From NCBI GenBank assembly GCA_037962975.1, contig CM075672.1, positions 126,404,001-126,468,000 on the forward strand: a DNA stretch of 64,000 nucleotides, in the 5' to 3' direction. Under the pieces are notes generated by a model. It saw only the letters and a list, made by a program, of their open reading frames with translations, made no database searches and was not told the DNA's origin. This stretch comes from Clitoria ternatea (taxonomy: Eukaryota > Streptophyta > Magnoliopsida > Fabales > Fabaceae). The first letter of the stretch is position 1; the number at the start of each line of letters is the position of its first letter. Shown piece after piece: positions 47,459 through 59,486 of the stretch. The translations under genes were made by a program, and so were the position numbers.

Positions 47459-47819
47459 ATGGCAAAGTTTCAGATTTTGTTGAATCTTGTGTTTAACATG
47501 AAGCAGCACAGACTTGATGGACGAGATATCTCTACAGAGATAAATACGATTACCTAGATGAAATTTTGTCATGATCAAGAACCATATTCTCCAACTCTTG
47601 TTTTGGATTTCTAGAGAATGGTCTCTGTGGATAAATTCAAGTTCATTGTTCTAAGAAAGCTTAAAGGAAAATCCATTAAAATTTCTGAGGATGTTATTGC
47701 TACTGTTACGAGTTGTCCTGTTGTTGGTGAAGTTTATGTTGATAATTTTGAGCATAATATCGTCTCCTCTCTTGAGATAAACCAGATGCTCTATGGAACA
47801 GAGCGACCAACGAAGCCAG
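47459..47819 (+). pseudogene. Extra ORF downstream of pol (copy 2), broken by an LTR
   Basis: ATG at 47459. Shares the GRD, P(F/Y)SP, LVLxF-stop, VDKxxF, LKGK and YVDNF steps with copy 1's ORF at 21802. Stops occur at about 47555 and 47612 (TAG, same codon as copy 1). The frame 47618-47819 is open until an LTR is inserted at 47820. Sequence after 58621 is probably its 3' continuation, but intervening sequence has been deleted. Confidence 0.65.
47815..47819. repeat. GCCAG, left flank of the inserted LTR
   Basis: Candidate target site duplication; the right copy is missing because the LTR is truncated at 48980. Confidence 0.5.
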
Positions 47820-48980
47820 TGTTAGGGAATCCCTCAAGGTTAGGCAGCAAAAATACAAGGATTCCCAAAAATAATTACAAAATGAGTGTCTCAAGGAATT
47901 ACATACAAAATTTACAATAGTTTTTCTTTAGGGTTTACCTCTTGTAGACGCAAAGCGAGTTCCTCGATCAAAGCAATTGTAGCTTCGCCCTTAGGAGTCC
48001 ACATGAGTACTCCCACCAGAAACCAAAATTCTAAATGCTATTACAGAAATTCGAGAGTAATCTAATTTGAGCAGTAGCCTGTGAGCATCTTATGCTCTAT
48101 ATATAGGCTTAGGTCTTAACCTAATGAACTCTCATTAAACATTGGGCTCCTGACTCATTCCAAATGAGTTAGGCCCAATAATTTTATTTTTAGTCCAACT
48201 AAAATAAAACTAGCCTCTGGTGGGCATACTATATGTGTATGACCCTATAGGTAAAATATTCGGTTATATTAATGATAAACTACTTTATTATTAATATAAA
48301 ATAAGATCGGTATCTAGCAATACATCATTATGTCTGAATATTATTTATCATTGACATGACCTATAAGTGGTAATTATTTTATATATTTATACCTTTTGTC
48401 CCGATATCTAATTAGGCCCAAGGCATGGTCATCGTCATCCTTGTATAGCCCAATTCATTTTACTAGATACGAGAGTAGACTTTACAAAATAAATATCTAA
48501 TATTTATTCGTCCTAGCATGGCCATGCATTTTGTTAGTCTCACTCCATCAAGTGGTCCATAGATATCACTTCTGTCATATAGGAGAGACAAATCCCATCT
48601 ACATCACCTACATCCCTCTGCATAATTTGTCCATTGCCTAATCATAATCTTTATGATCATCTTATTACAGATGGCGTTTGATTGTATTAAAACAACAAAC
48701 TCCTTATGTAGGAATCATAGTGACTTCAGGTCGAAGGACTATATACCGTTATCATATTGAGAACCGTTTATAACACTCATGTAACGATCCATGCAACGTT
48801 CTCATGGTGGGTCTGTCTAGTACAACATGACTCTTAAAGTGTACCCGTGTAAAGACTTGATATCATATATCCATGATTTATGAGATCAAATCATTAGTAC
48901 ATTCACACACTAATCTTAAAGTATTTACATGTCTCCATGTAAATACTTGATTAGAGATGTTTTAGGAATAATTCTTATAT
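47820..48980 (-). repeat. Truncated LTR of the nested-copia family
   Basis: Reads TGTTAGGGAATCCC and follows 5483-6776 to about its last 150 bp, then stops at ATTCTTATAT where the chromovirus LTR begins. Minus orientation. Whether it was a solo LTR or part of a full element cannot be told, because the other side is lost. Confidence 0.85.
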
Positions 48981-50545
48981 TGTAACATCCCAAATTTTAA
49001 AAATAAAAGAATAAATTAAGGAAATAAATATTGAATGATTGAATATGAGTCATTTGATGTCCTAAAATATTGAAAACAATTAAATTAAGATTTTTAGGGA
49101 CTGTTGGTGATTTATTGAGACCGGATAAGCTGAAAATAAGCCCAATTCAAGAATTTATTAAAATCATCATAGAACCATGATTATTGACGTTTTATCTTGC
49201 GCATGGTTCGTTCGAAAATTCATAACTCTCTCGTACGACCTCTGTTTCTTGAAAACTTGGTGTCAAAATCACCATAACGTGATTATCTACATTTGTCATG
49301 CAGACTTTGAAAGCTAGATCCTTACAGATTGGTACAGTTTTTAGAATCTTTGTTAGACCATGAGTTTCACGTCACTATGCTGACAGGCCCTAGAAAAATT
49401 GCTATATCACCCTCTTCCCGAACTCAAATCACTTTGTTCTTTTTGGTATAGGTCCGTATCAAAAATATCTACAATTTTTATGCGGAGCATGAAGGCTAAT
49501 TCTCAAAGGAGAATTAATTAAAAATTTATTTCTACAGCTCCACCTGATTCGAAGGTGATTCGAACATCCTGTTGTATTTTGATCATATCTCAGGCTACAT
49601 GTATCGGATCGCCACAAATGATAGATCAAATTAAAGAGGAAAGGAAGATCTAGAAACTTCATGAAGGTCTCGAAATCAAATTCCCACTCCATAAATTCCA
49701 GAATTTAAAAGACTACACTAATTTACGTTTCTCCAGCAACAGCTTGCACTAGGTACAGTAATTTCCACTTAACTCTCTCATATAACCATTAAATTGAATG
49801 AGACCTTCACCAAACTTTTCCTAACACATTTCTATACAACTTTGATGAAGAAACCAAAGTCCAATGCGCAGCCCATTTGGCCCAAAGTAATTATCTGTAC
49901 AAGGGACAAAAATCTCGTTACAACCCTGCACTAGTTCCGTATTTGGGCCATATCTCATTCAATTCTTAATAGATTTTTTTGTGCTTTATATGGATATAAA
50001 GAGAACAAAACGTTATAAAACTTTCATATTCAGCCCATTTTGAAATTCGGCCCAAACAGATCCCTAAATCTACAAACAAGAGGACGCCTCTGGTTGTGCC
50101 ACACTAACTTCCCATGCAACATGAGCCAATCACTTTTTTCCACTCACTAGGCACTTGTCACACTCATGCCCATGTGTTTCCAGCCACTTACGGTCTCCCA
50201 CTTCCCCAACAGCAGTAATATCCACTCACCCACAACTCCTTATTTTATTATTAAGCATGCCATGACATTCTTCTAGTGTATAGTGCAGATTTCAGCAACC
50301 ATTTCCTTGCCTTCCATGTTCCAAATTCACGTCTGTCCCAGCCCACTCATAGTTACCCATCACAAGGTGCTGCCTCCACTAGTTGCATATAACTATACCA
50401 TTAGATAATTACTTCCCATCATATCATATGCATATAATATTCTTTCAGCCATCTTCCACTCTACACCAGCCACACTTCTTGCTCAACAAGTTGTTATCAT
50501 CTTATGAATCATAATATGCATCCATCATCATGCCATGCCCATGTC

Positions 50546-50550
50546 CCTAC
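50546..50550. repeat. Target site duplication CCTAC (left) of the solo LTR
   Basis: Repeated exactly at 51835-51839 after the terminal ACA. Confidence 0.93.
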
Positions 50551-51834
50551 TGTTGGTGTATGCACTATGAGCTTTTATACTTTTTCATTTGTATCATTTT
50601 TCTACTTATCAATAGAATAAATATTTCAGTTTAAAATTGTTTTAAAACATATTTATCCTTGGAGTAATAGGTCATATAAAAATTATTCCTAAAATGTCCC
50701 TAGTCAAGTATTTACATGGGGACATGTAAATACACTGAGACTAGTGTGTGAGTGTACTGATGACCTGATCTCACAGATCATAGATATAGATGATATCGAG
50801 TCTTCACACGGGTACACATTAAGAGTAATGATGTACTGGACAGACCCACCATGAGAACGTTGCATGGATCGTTACATGATTGTCATAAACGATTCTCAAT
50901 GTGATAATGGTATATGTAGTCCTTCGACCTGAAGTCACTACGATTCCTACATGAGGAGTTTATTGTTTTAACACAATTAAACGTCTTCTGTAACAAGAGG
51001 ACTATAAAGATTGTGATTAGGCAATGAACAAATTATGCAGAGGGATGTGAGTGATGTAGATGGGATTTGTCTCTCCTATGTGACAGGAGTGATATCCATA
51101 GGCCACTTGATGGAGTAAGACTAAGAAAACGCATGGCCATGCTAGAAAGAATAAATATTATATATTTATTCAGATCCAGTCTACTCCGGTATCAAGTAAA
51201 ATAAATTGGGCCGTATAAGGATGACGCGACCATGCCTTGGACCCAATTAGGATATCGTGACAAAAGGAATAAACATATTAAATAATTATCACTTATAGGT
51301 TATGTTGATAATATTCGGACATAATGATGCATTGCTAGATGCCGCTCTTATTTTATATTAATAATAAAATAATTTATTATTAATATGACCGGGTATTTTA
51401 TCTATAGGGTCACACACATAGAGTAAGCCCATCAGAAAATGTTGTCTTATTTTAGTTGAACTAAAATAAAGCTATTGGGCCTAACTCATTTGGAATGAGT
51501 AAGGAGCCCACTTTTAGAGAGAACAAATTAGGTCAAACCTAAGCCTATAAATAAAGCATAAGATGCTCATAGGCCGTTCACTCAAGTGAGACACAAATTC
51601 GCAAAAGTTGCAAGAGCTACACGCCGTCAAACTAGCAGTTGGCAAGTGTTACGATTCTGGTGGGAGTGCTCGTGTGGACTCCTAAAGGACGAGGCTACGA
51701 CTGCTTCGGAGTTCTTCAAGAGGTAATCCAAAATGAATTTTGAAATTGTTTTTGTGCTTTGAAACACGGAACCTTGCAAATCCTATGGAATCCCTTTTAT
51801 TTTTCCGCTGCTCATGCTTAGGGATTTTCTAACA
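50551..51834 (+). repeat. Solo LTR of the nested-copia family, plus strand
   Basis: 1284 bp, TGTTGGTG...CTAACA, with perfect 5-bp CCTAC flanks. It matches the LTRs at 5483-6776 and 11314-12575 in opposite orientation. A TATAAATAAA box lies at 51546-51555. No internal sequence remains, the usual product of LTR-LTR recombination. Confidence 0.95.
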
Positions 51835-53166
51835 CCTACTCCACTTCAAATTGGTCCTTCAATTCACGACACACTCTATGTTAAGCAAGGGGTTCCTTCT
51901 TCTATTATTTCATCCCATCACCCATCATGCTATACAATGCCATCTCTTTAACCATCCAATTAAATCACATGCAAACTAATCACTATCCCATCACCTTAAC
52001 CTTCTCCACTTAGAAAATTTTCTAAGTTCACTTGTCTAACCTCTCTTCTTCCCCACTGCAGCATCGCCACTTCTTCTCCTCTTCATTTACTTTCCTTCTA
52101 AATCACAAAACAACCACCACCATCCACCTTTCCCTTCCCCTTTCACGGATACACCATCACCTTCCACTTCCAACCACCCAAAATTCATTCTTTTTCCTCA
52201 TCACCTTTCTAACCATGATCACCTCAGTCAAACAGCCACTCTTCTTCAAGAATCTCTTGCATGTCACGGTTTTAAAAAGATCAACCTAATCCCTTTGTCT
52301 TAGACTCTCAAAACCGTCATTCAAGGTGAGAATTTTTTATGTTTTCCCTTGAATCTTGCTCTTGATTTTCTTGGCTCAAAAATCAGTTTTTATTTTGATT
52401 TTTGTGATGATATTCCTTGCTATTTTGAGGGCCAAACTGTGGCTGTTCCCCTTGCTCTAACCATGCATGCGTAATTGTTCTAAGGACCGGAAGCTTAGAC
52501 GATGATCGGAGGACGTTAGGAGCGTTTGGTGAAATTTTTGGCAAGTTCTTCCATTTTCTTCTCTGGACAGTGACAATAATATGAGGTAAAAGGGGTCTTT
52601 TCCTTGCTTGATTGTGTTTTTGGTTGTACCATAATATTCCTTGAGTAATCGGGGACCTCCGTTTTGAATTTCATTGCGATCCAACGGTCGGATCTTAAAC
52701 CGTAAAATTTTTCGTAATCGACGACTAAATGTTTACATTTTTGGATTTTCCTGTATTTTAAAAATTTTAATTGGCATAACTCCACGTTCATAAACTCAAA
52801 AGGATTTATCGTGATCAGATCAACAAAAAGAGATTTAGAAAAATTCGCAATTAGGCGGGCTCGGTTTTATTCGATATGGTTGTATTAATTATTTTTAATT
52901 TTAGATGTTATTATGTAATTTGTAAAATATTATCCAGTAATCCCTGCTATTAAATAATTTAAATGATCGTTAAACGTCGTTGAGTTATTTTGGAAATAAT
53001 GCGCACGTTAAAACGAATTCTCAATTGGATGTTAAAAATAATTTTTCTAAGTTACAAAAGTAAATTATTTGGAGAAAGTTTAAATAAAGAAATTAAATTT
53101 TTGAAAACCACTCCAAATAATATTATTGAAAAGTTTTCTTAACTTAAAATAACATTTTATAAGTAG

Positions 53167-53168
<2 letters not shown>

Positions 53169-53200
<32 letters not shown>
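53169..53200. repeat. (AT)16 microsatellite
   Basis: Uninterrupted AT dinucleotides within the chromovirus LTR. Confidence 0.95.
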
Positions 53201-53202
<2 letters not shown>

Positions 53203-55000
53203 AACGTTTGGAATCTAACTAGAATAGGAAATTTTGTGACCACTTTTAGTGACCACTTGGAAGAAAGAAATGGTAGCCTTAGAAATTTAAGAAAAGAGAT
53301 AGATTTAATAACGAGAGACTTGATTAGAAAGAATGGACTTTGGGATTAATTATTTCAGTAGAATAAAGATACTTAGAGCAAAGAAATAATGAACTAGAAT
53401 TTTAAAAGTTAACTAAGGTTCTAAAAAAGAATCCAAATAAATTAATAGGATTATATACTTAAAACAAATTAAGCCCAAAAATCTAGAATTTTTAAAGGGA
53501 AATGGTATTATGTTAGAAAATTTTAAAGAGCCATTAAAGGAAATTGTATGTCTAGGATAAGTTAATTAGTAACTAAGAGACAAACTTTTGAGTATAATCG
53601 CCGCTAAACTAAAAAAAAATAGTACTTACCAATTAACTAGTGACTTTCGGAAACTAAGCAATATCACCCTAAGTTGTGACCCTGAGTGATAACTTTAGAG
53701 ATTAAGAAAAAGGGATAGAAGCCTTTAAAGAGAACCGGATTAATAAGAATAAATCTAGAACTAATTATTGTTGAGACTTAGAAGTAAAGATAAACAAGTT
53801 ACAACTTAACATATTAGCCAAGACCCTAAGGAAAAGTTCAAATAGATTGATGAGTTCCTTCTTTAAATAGGAGAGAGTAGGAACCAACGTTCTTTTACTT
53901 CTTCAGGCAATGAATTAATAAGTGAATAATTTAGCCATTATGATTAAAGAAAGAAACCAAAGGGGAAGATAGTCTAAATTAAAATGGTTAACGACAAAGG
54001 CATGAAAGTTAGCTACACAAAATTTTGGAGTATGGTAAAAGAGAAAGTAATTAGGCTAAATATTAACTTCCCTAAATGACTAGGATACCTTGAATTAGAG
54101 GAGTCCAACGCTCGTGTAAGTAAAGTAAATTATCCCAAGAGAAAAAATATTGAATATAGTTAGAGAGAGTGGATTGACTGATTAAGTAATTAAGGAAGAG
54201 TTATTTAATCTAGTGGAGAACTAAGTTAAAGAAAATATTGTGATTATGTGTAAGGAACTAAGATAAGATATAGTTACCGAAGGTAATCAAAAACCAACTA
54301 AGAATTTAACAAGGAACATTGAATGGTAAAAATTCCAATGGACTAGTTTTACTCAATAAGATCATGGAGAATTATAAATGGTTTTTAATTACACTTAAAA
54401 GTCTACCGAGTTGATAAGAATTCGATTCACGTACTACTAGGTGACCTAAGAAAACGAGACCTCGTGAATATGTACGTGTTTGATATGTGACGTGCTAAGT
54501 GATTGTGTGATGACTTCTTAAGAACAATGGATGTATGTGTATGCTAGTTGTGCAAGGTGCATATATGATGAGATGTGTGATGTTTGTGACAATGTATACG
54601 ATCTGACGTGATGGATAGCACTCGTATGATGCATGGATAACTAGATAAGGAATTTGTAAATAAAAGATTTGGAAAATGGTATCGGTAGAGGTCCCTAAAT
54701 AATTAAATATGAAATTATGTAAGACTCAAATCCGAGATGAAATATGGGCGTTGAAGCGCCAATGTACCCAAATTGTTGAGAAAGTGTAAAACCTCACTTC
54801 ATTCCTAAGTGTCGAGCACGTTACTATAATAAAGAAAATGAGAAGACTTGGTTACACTGAGTAAAGAAAAGGACTCGACATTAGGAATGGAGGGGAGTCA
54901 TTTGGGGGACCCTACCAAGGACCATTGAACAAAAATGAATTATTAAATTGTGCATCATGAATTGGAGTTGAGGAGGGATGTTGGAATGATCCCCTAGAGC
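53200..55000. other. AT-rich chromovirus LTR body without genes
   Basis: No frame over 70 codons on either strand and no recognisable motif. Read as part of the long 5' LTR. Confidence 0.55.
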
Positions 55001-55227
55001 ATACAGTGATGGGTATACTGAAGAATCTGCCGCACCTCGATACCCGAGGGCAGTCTAGGGAGTATCATCGGAGGCGGGAATTCCAAGTGGCATCAGATTC
55101 ACACCGGTCGCCGGACAGCCCGTAGTAAACTCTGGTGTACTTCAATAAGAGGCGGGATTTTCTATGACCGTGGAGTGCTCATTCTGTGGTGATGTGTGAT
55201 ACGTATGATTGGCCATTTTGATGTGTG

Positions 55228-55746
55228 ATATGCTCAAGATAGACAGAAGAGTTATTATGACAAGAGGCATAAACCACTTGAGTTTCAAGTGGGTGATCAT
55301 GTATTTTTGAAGGTCTCGCGTGATAAAAGGATTGGAAGGGCGTTGAAAAGTGGAAAGTTAAACCCTAGGTTTATTTGACCTTATGAGGTGTTAGAGCGGA
55401 TTGGCGATGTTACGTATCGAATCGCACTACCTCCCCATCTCGCTAACCTGCATAATGTGTTCCATGTATCTCAGTTGAGGAAATATGTCCATGATCCTCT
55501 ACATGTAATTCCTATGGACGATGTTGACGTACGAGATGATTTATCTATTCCTCCTGCTTCTATTCATATTGTCGAGCATTCCGTGAAGAGATTACAGAAT
55601 AGGTTGGTGCCTCTGATGAAGGTCGCTTGGAAGCATGGGAATGTAGAGACGTGCACATGGGAACGTGAGGACGACATCAGAGAACGATACCCTGTCATGT
55701 TCGAATCCGGTATGTTAAATTTCAAGGATGAAATTTTCTTTTTGGT
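55228..55746 (+). pseudogene. Chromovirus integrase C-terminus with chromodomain
   Basis: Begins in AQDRQKSYYDKRHKPLEF (55228), then VGDHVFLKVS, one stop (TGA at about 55377) where the GPY/F motif's Gly should be, and an open frame to 55789: PYEVLERIGDVTYRIALPP, LHNVFHVSQLRKYV, IVEHSVKRLQNRLVPLMKVAWKHG, ETCTWEREDDIRERYP. The last part is the chromodomain-like module of Tekay/Del-type chromoviruses, thought to guide integration to heterochromatin. All upstream pol domains are missing. The natural protein end is probably near MLNFKDEIFF, before the PPT. Confidence 0.88.
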
Positions 55747-55755
55747 GGGGTGGAT
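55739..55755 (+). promoter_or_regulatory. Polypurine tract of the chromovirus
   Basis: CTTTTTGGTGGGGTGGAT directly before TGTAACATCCC. It confirms that 55756 starts a 3' LTR. Confidence 0.88.
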
Positions 55756-58620
55756 TGTAACATCCCAGATTTTAAAAATAAAAGAATAAACTAAGGAAAT
55801 AAATATTGAATAATTGAATATGAGTCATTTGATGCCCCAAAATATTAAAAATAATTAAATTCAGATTTTTAGGGACTGTTGGTGATTTATTGAGACCGGA
55901 TAAGCTGAAAACAAGCCTGATTAGAAAATGAGTGTCAGACCAAATATCTCTGATTGAGATGATATTGGTCAGAGCTATTAAGAATAATATTGGGAGTCTG
56001 AATATATATTTAGAATAATGTTTAGATAAAGTATTGAGCCCAAATAAAGAGCCTGTTGGTTGTAAAATGATGAATCTTTTAATGAGGGATTAAAACTAAA
56101 AAGCAAAAGCCCAACTCCCTTCTCTTCTTTCATGTTGGCTCCTTGTTCCCATAGCAAACATTTCTCTTCTTCTTTCTTTCTACTTCTCTTTCACTTTTTC
56201 TTTTCTCTTTTTCCAAAACCCTTTGACAAAAGTGGTGAACTCCCTCCCTCCTTCATTTTTGTCCTTGGAGCAAGCTAGGAGGTGGAAGTCTTCTCCTCCT
56301 TCTCCTCCCCATTTTCATGCATCTTTGTCCCTCTCTTGGAACCCATTTCATTTTTGGGTGTTAGGTAAGTATGCTCACTCTTTTATTGAAGTTTTTGACC
56401 ATGGGTGTGTGTTATTATACTTTAGGGTAGCAATGTATGTGGAAGGGTGGTTGAAGAGAGCATTTAATGCTCAAACCCTAGAATAGGTTGCCATAAATAT
56501 GTGTATTTAATGAGGGATAAGAGTAGTAGATGCATTTATGATGGTAAAAGATGAAGAATGATGAGACATTAATGAGAGTTGTTGGGTTTTAGAGAAACCC
56601 TAGCTTTTAAGAATTTGGGGAAAGTTATGAATATTGGTTGGATAGTGTGATTGAGAGCAAATATAAGCCATTAGGTATTGGGTAACTATTTGTTGTGGTA
56701 TTTTGTGAAGGTTGGGGCTATGGTTGTTTTGTGGTGCTTGAATTTAATGAATGTGACTTGATGGGAAGGAATTCCTGAAGCCTAATAAATGATAAAATTG
56801 AGGTCTATAACATGTCTAATGCATGTTAAGAAATTGTAGGTACGATTATGATTAAATAGAAATGAATGATGTCTTAAATAGTTGATTGATTAGGATTCTA
56901 TATGCATAATAATGTAGGATCCATTCTAAACGACGAGGCGGGTGTGTCTTATCAATCAAAATTCTTCTTTTGAGGTAGGAGAGGAGTCTTATGTTCTAAA
57001 TGCATGAATTTGAATGTTATTTGATTGCCATATGTATTGGTATGCATGTTAGCCTTGCTTGAGATGATATGAGAAATTGTAATGTGGTGTATGGTATGAA
57101 TAATGTGTTTGGCAACATGCTTTGGTGCATTTAGAATAATCATGGTGTGCTATATAGTGATGTAGAATGATCAAGGATATGAAGTTAGGCTTGTATCCAC
57201 CATGAATATAATGTGATTGTTGATGATGTTGATTGAGAACTATTGTAATGCCATACAAATGTTTAAATTAATAAGAATAACCAATAATAACGAATCCACT
57301 AAAAGCCATGTTGTAATGTTGGTAATGGTGTTGATGATGATGTATGATGAGTGGCATGTATAGGGTGCATAGAGTGAGAAATGCATATGATTTACATTTG
57401 CATCCATGGCATACTGCATAACCGCCGTTGTTGGAACATTAGGGGAGTTCCCTCGGCCAACCCAGTGGGAGGGTGGCTCGGTGCACGAGCAAGTTTTATT
57501 TCCCTGTGACTCGGTGTGTAAGTCATGAAGCCGCCCATGTATTGCTTTGGGGACCTACATGTGGCCGACCCTTGTGGGGGGTGGCTTTTGATGAGCAGGT
57601 GACCTCGGTGGTCCTTGGGATCACAGCCGCCACGATTTGATATCTGGCTGGCCTGCAACACCATATGTTGAATATATTGCATACCGCGGTCATGGTGAAA
57701 ATGACCAGGTGTTGCAAGATGGGCGATGCGGTTTGGTACCAGTAAAACAATTGGTGAAATACATGCAAATTTAAGAATAAGTGTACACATTTTACTACTG
57801 CAGTAGGGGTATGGTGAGATGATCATACTTGAATCCCACATTCGGTGTTTATAATCCCATAGTCAGATCTGCAATTGTTGAAATATTCCATTATGCATAT
57901 GCATTAACTTAAGAGCATTTGCATATAGCAAGGAAGTATGCCGAAGGTGATAAGATATAATGATGGATGTGATGAGGATGTAATGATATACAAAGATAAC
58001 ATAAAAGATATGAATACCAAATAATAGTTTGTGTGATAGCCAAATTGTGGTGGGACTTGATTATGTATATGTTGTGTACTTTGTCTAAATTGTAATGTTA
58101 CTTGTGATGTGTGTATGATGGAGTTGTGTTGATAAAGAGTATGGTGAATGATATGTATGTGTAAAGTATACATGTTTTGATGTATATGTACATAATCACA
58201 TGGTATTCATATTCATTCCTTTGGAATGTGTGACTCACTCTCCCATGTTGTCCATTTTTAAACTTATGATGCAGGGCACTTATGGGAAGAATGGATATTT
58301 TGAAGTACATTTTGGTTGAGGAGGTAAATAGTGGTATAGGAAGTGCCGGCGAAATCTAGATTTTTGTATAGCATGTGATGTATACGAATGCTTATTTTGT
58401 TATCTAGATTAGTGATGATGATTTTGAGGGTCATGGAGGAAAATTGGACCTTGGTGTGTATGGCCAATTTTCATTTATGACCCAAATGATGTAAGATGAT
58501 GAATTATGATGTCTGATGATGTTAATTCTTATGAATGAATGATGTGCATTGTGATTTAAAGTATTTTATGGAATTTATGAGAAGATGATTTCAAACGATA
58601 TGAGAAGATGATTTCAATAC
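55756..58620 (+). repeat. 3' LTR of the chromovirus, 3' end missing
   Basis: Aligns with the reverse complement of unit B over most of its length, including the block at about 57690-57770 with GATGGGCGATGCGGTTTGG and the 'CAGGGCACTTATGGG' block near 58270. It stops at about 58620, before the CTCGCTTGAGCGAG part seen in unit B. The ORFs on both strands (56223-58467) have no recognisable domains and are shadows of LTR sequence shared with unit B. Confidence 0.8.
58576..58617. repeat. 23-bp tandem repeat at the LTR break
   Basis: TATGAGAAGATGATTTCAA occurs twice with period 23, immediately before sequence changes to that of copy 2. It marks the deletion junction that removed the LTR end and the rest of the broken copia LTR. 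Confidence 0.75.
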
Positions 58621-59164
58621 AAAGGTCCTTGTCAGGCTAAGGAGCTTCTGGCAGCCACTCTTCACAGTCTCAGAACTGCTCTTAACACGCTTTGTGGTGC
58701 CATTATCTTTGGATGCTTCATGAAGAAAGATCTTGCTCTTATAACTCATTTTCCCCCAATCCTATTTTTCAATACCGGCCCTCTTTAATCACTTTTAATT
58801 CACCCTTCCTTTTCATTTTTTAGACTCTTTTTTTACAATTGTTTCTTCTACTACATCACCTCTTTTTAACTCCTCTATTACTCGTGATTTAATTTTCGAG
58901 TCTCGATGATGTCCCTTCTTTTATTGATCCCAAAAGGGAGAGAAAGATTAGAAGTCTTTTTTGTATGAGTGATGACTAGTCTGATGTAGTCTAATGTCTG
59001 CACTATCCTTTTGGTTTAATGAAGAATCATTTTATCCTGTATTTGCTGAATTTTGATCTCTAACTCTTATTACATATACTCAATCTGATACTTTATTCTC
59101 CTTGTATCACAGACTTTGTTTATGAAAAAGACTTAATGTTTGTCATGAACAAATAGGGGGAGAT
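58621..59164 (+). other. Copy 2 continuation: remains of the extra ORF, 3' UTR and PPT
   Basis: Fragmentary frames, then AAATAGGGGGAGAT at 59151-59164, a polypurine tract next to the 3' LTR TG. It is placed in copy 2 by the PPT and following LTR. Confidence 0.75.
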
Positions 59165-59486
59165 TGTTGAGAAAAAGTCTGGATGAAAAAGAATTTTTTC
59201 TAAGTTATTTTGGACCAGACCACAGACTCTATACCCTCGTATTTGTTAATATCGCTCATCAAGTATTTTCATTAGGAAATGAAGTCTATACTATATGTGA
59301 CTAATTTGTATGCCTAAGTATTTTAAAGATACAAGTATTAAGATATGAAACAAAAGGGGAGTATCAGCATTCCAAAAGTCTGACAGACAATCAAAAGTTT
59401 GATAGAAGCATTCCGATCAAAGAGCCATTCTCTAAGTTCCTAAATTCTATTTAAGTGATGTATTGGGATTCATGCTCTTATCATAT

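Larger units (their letters stand above)
48981..55227 (+). mobile_element. 5' LTR region of a Ty3/gypsy chromovirus, with a nested solo LTR
   Basis: Starts TGTAACATCCCAAATTTT, nearly identical to the 3' LTR start at 55756 for about 160 bp, then diverges, so the two LTRs may come from different subfamilies or be recombinant. It contains the solo LTR 50551-51834 and an (AT)16 tract. Near 55000-55200 a GC-richer block (GAGCATACAG, GATACCCGAGG) resembles, in reverse complement, 62190-62290. It runs directly into integrase coding sequence, so most of the internal region is deleted. Confidence 0.7.

Noticed and set aside
57392..57841. 149-codon minus-strand ORF
   Set aside because: Lies in the chromovirus 3' LTR; the same frame is seen in part in unit B (18963-19181) but with no domain and much change, as expected of LTR sequence.
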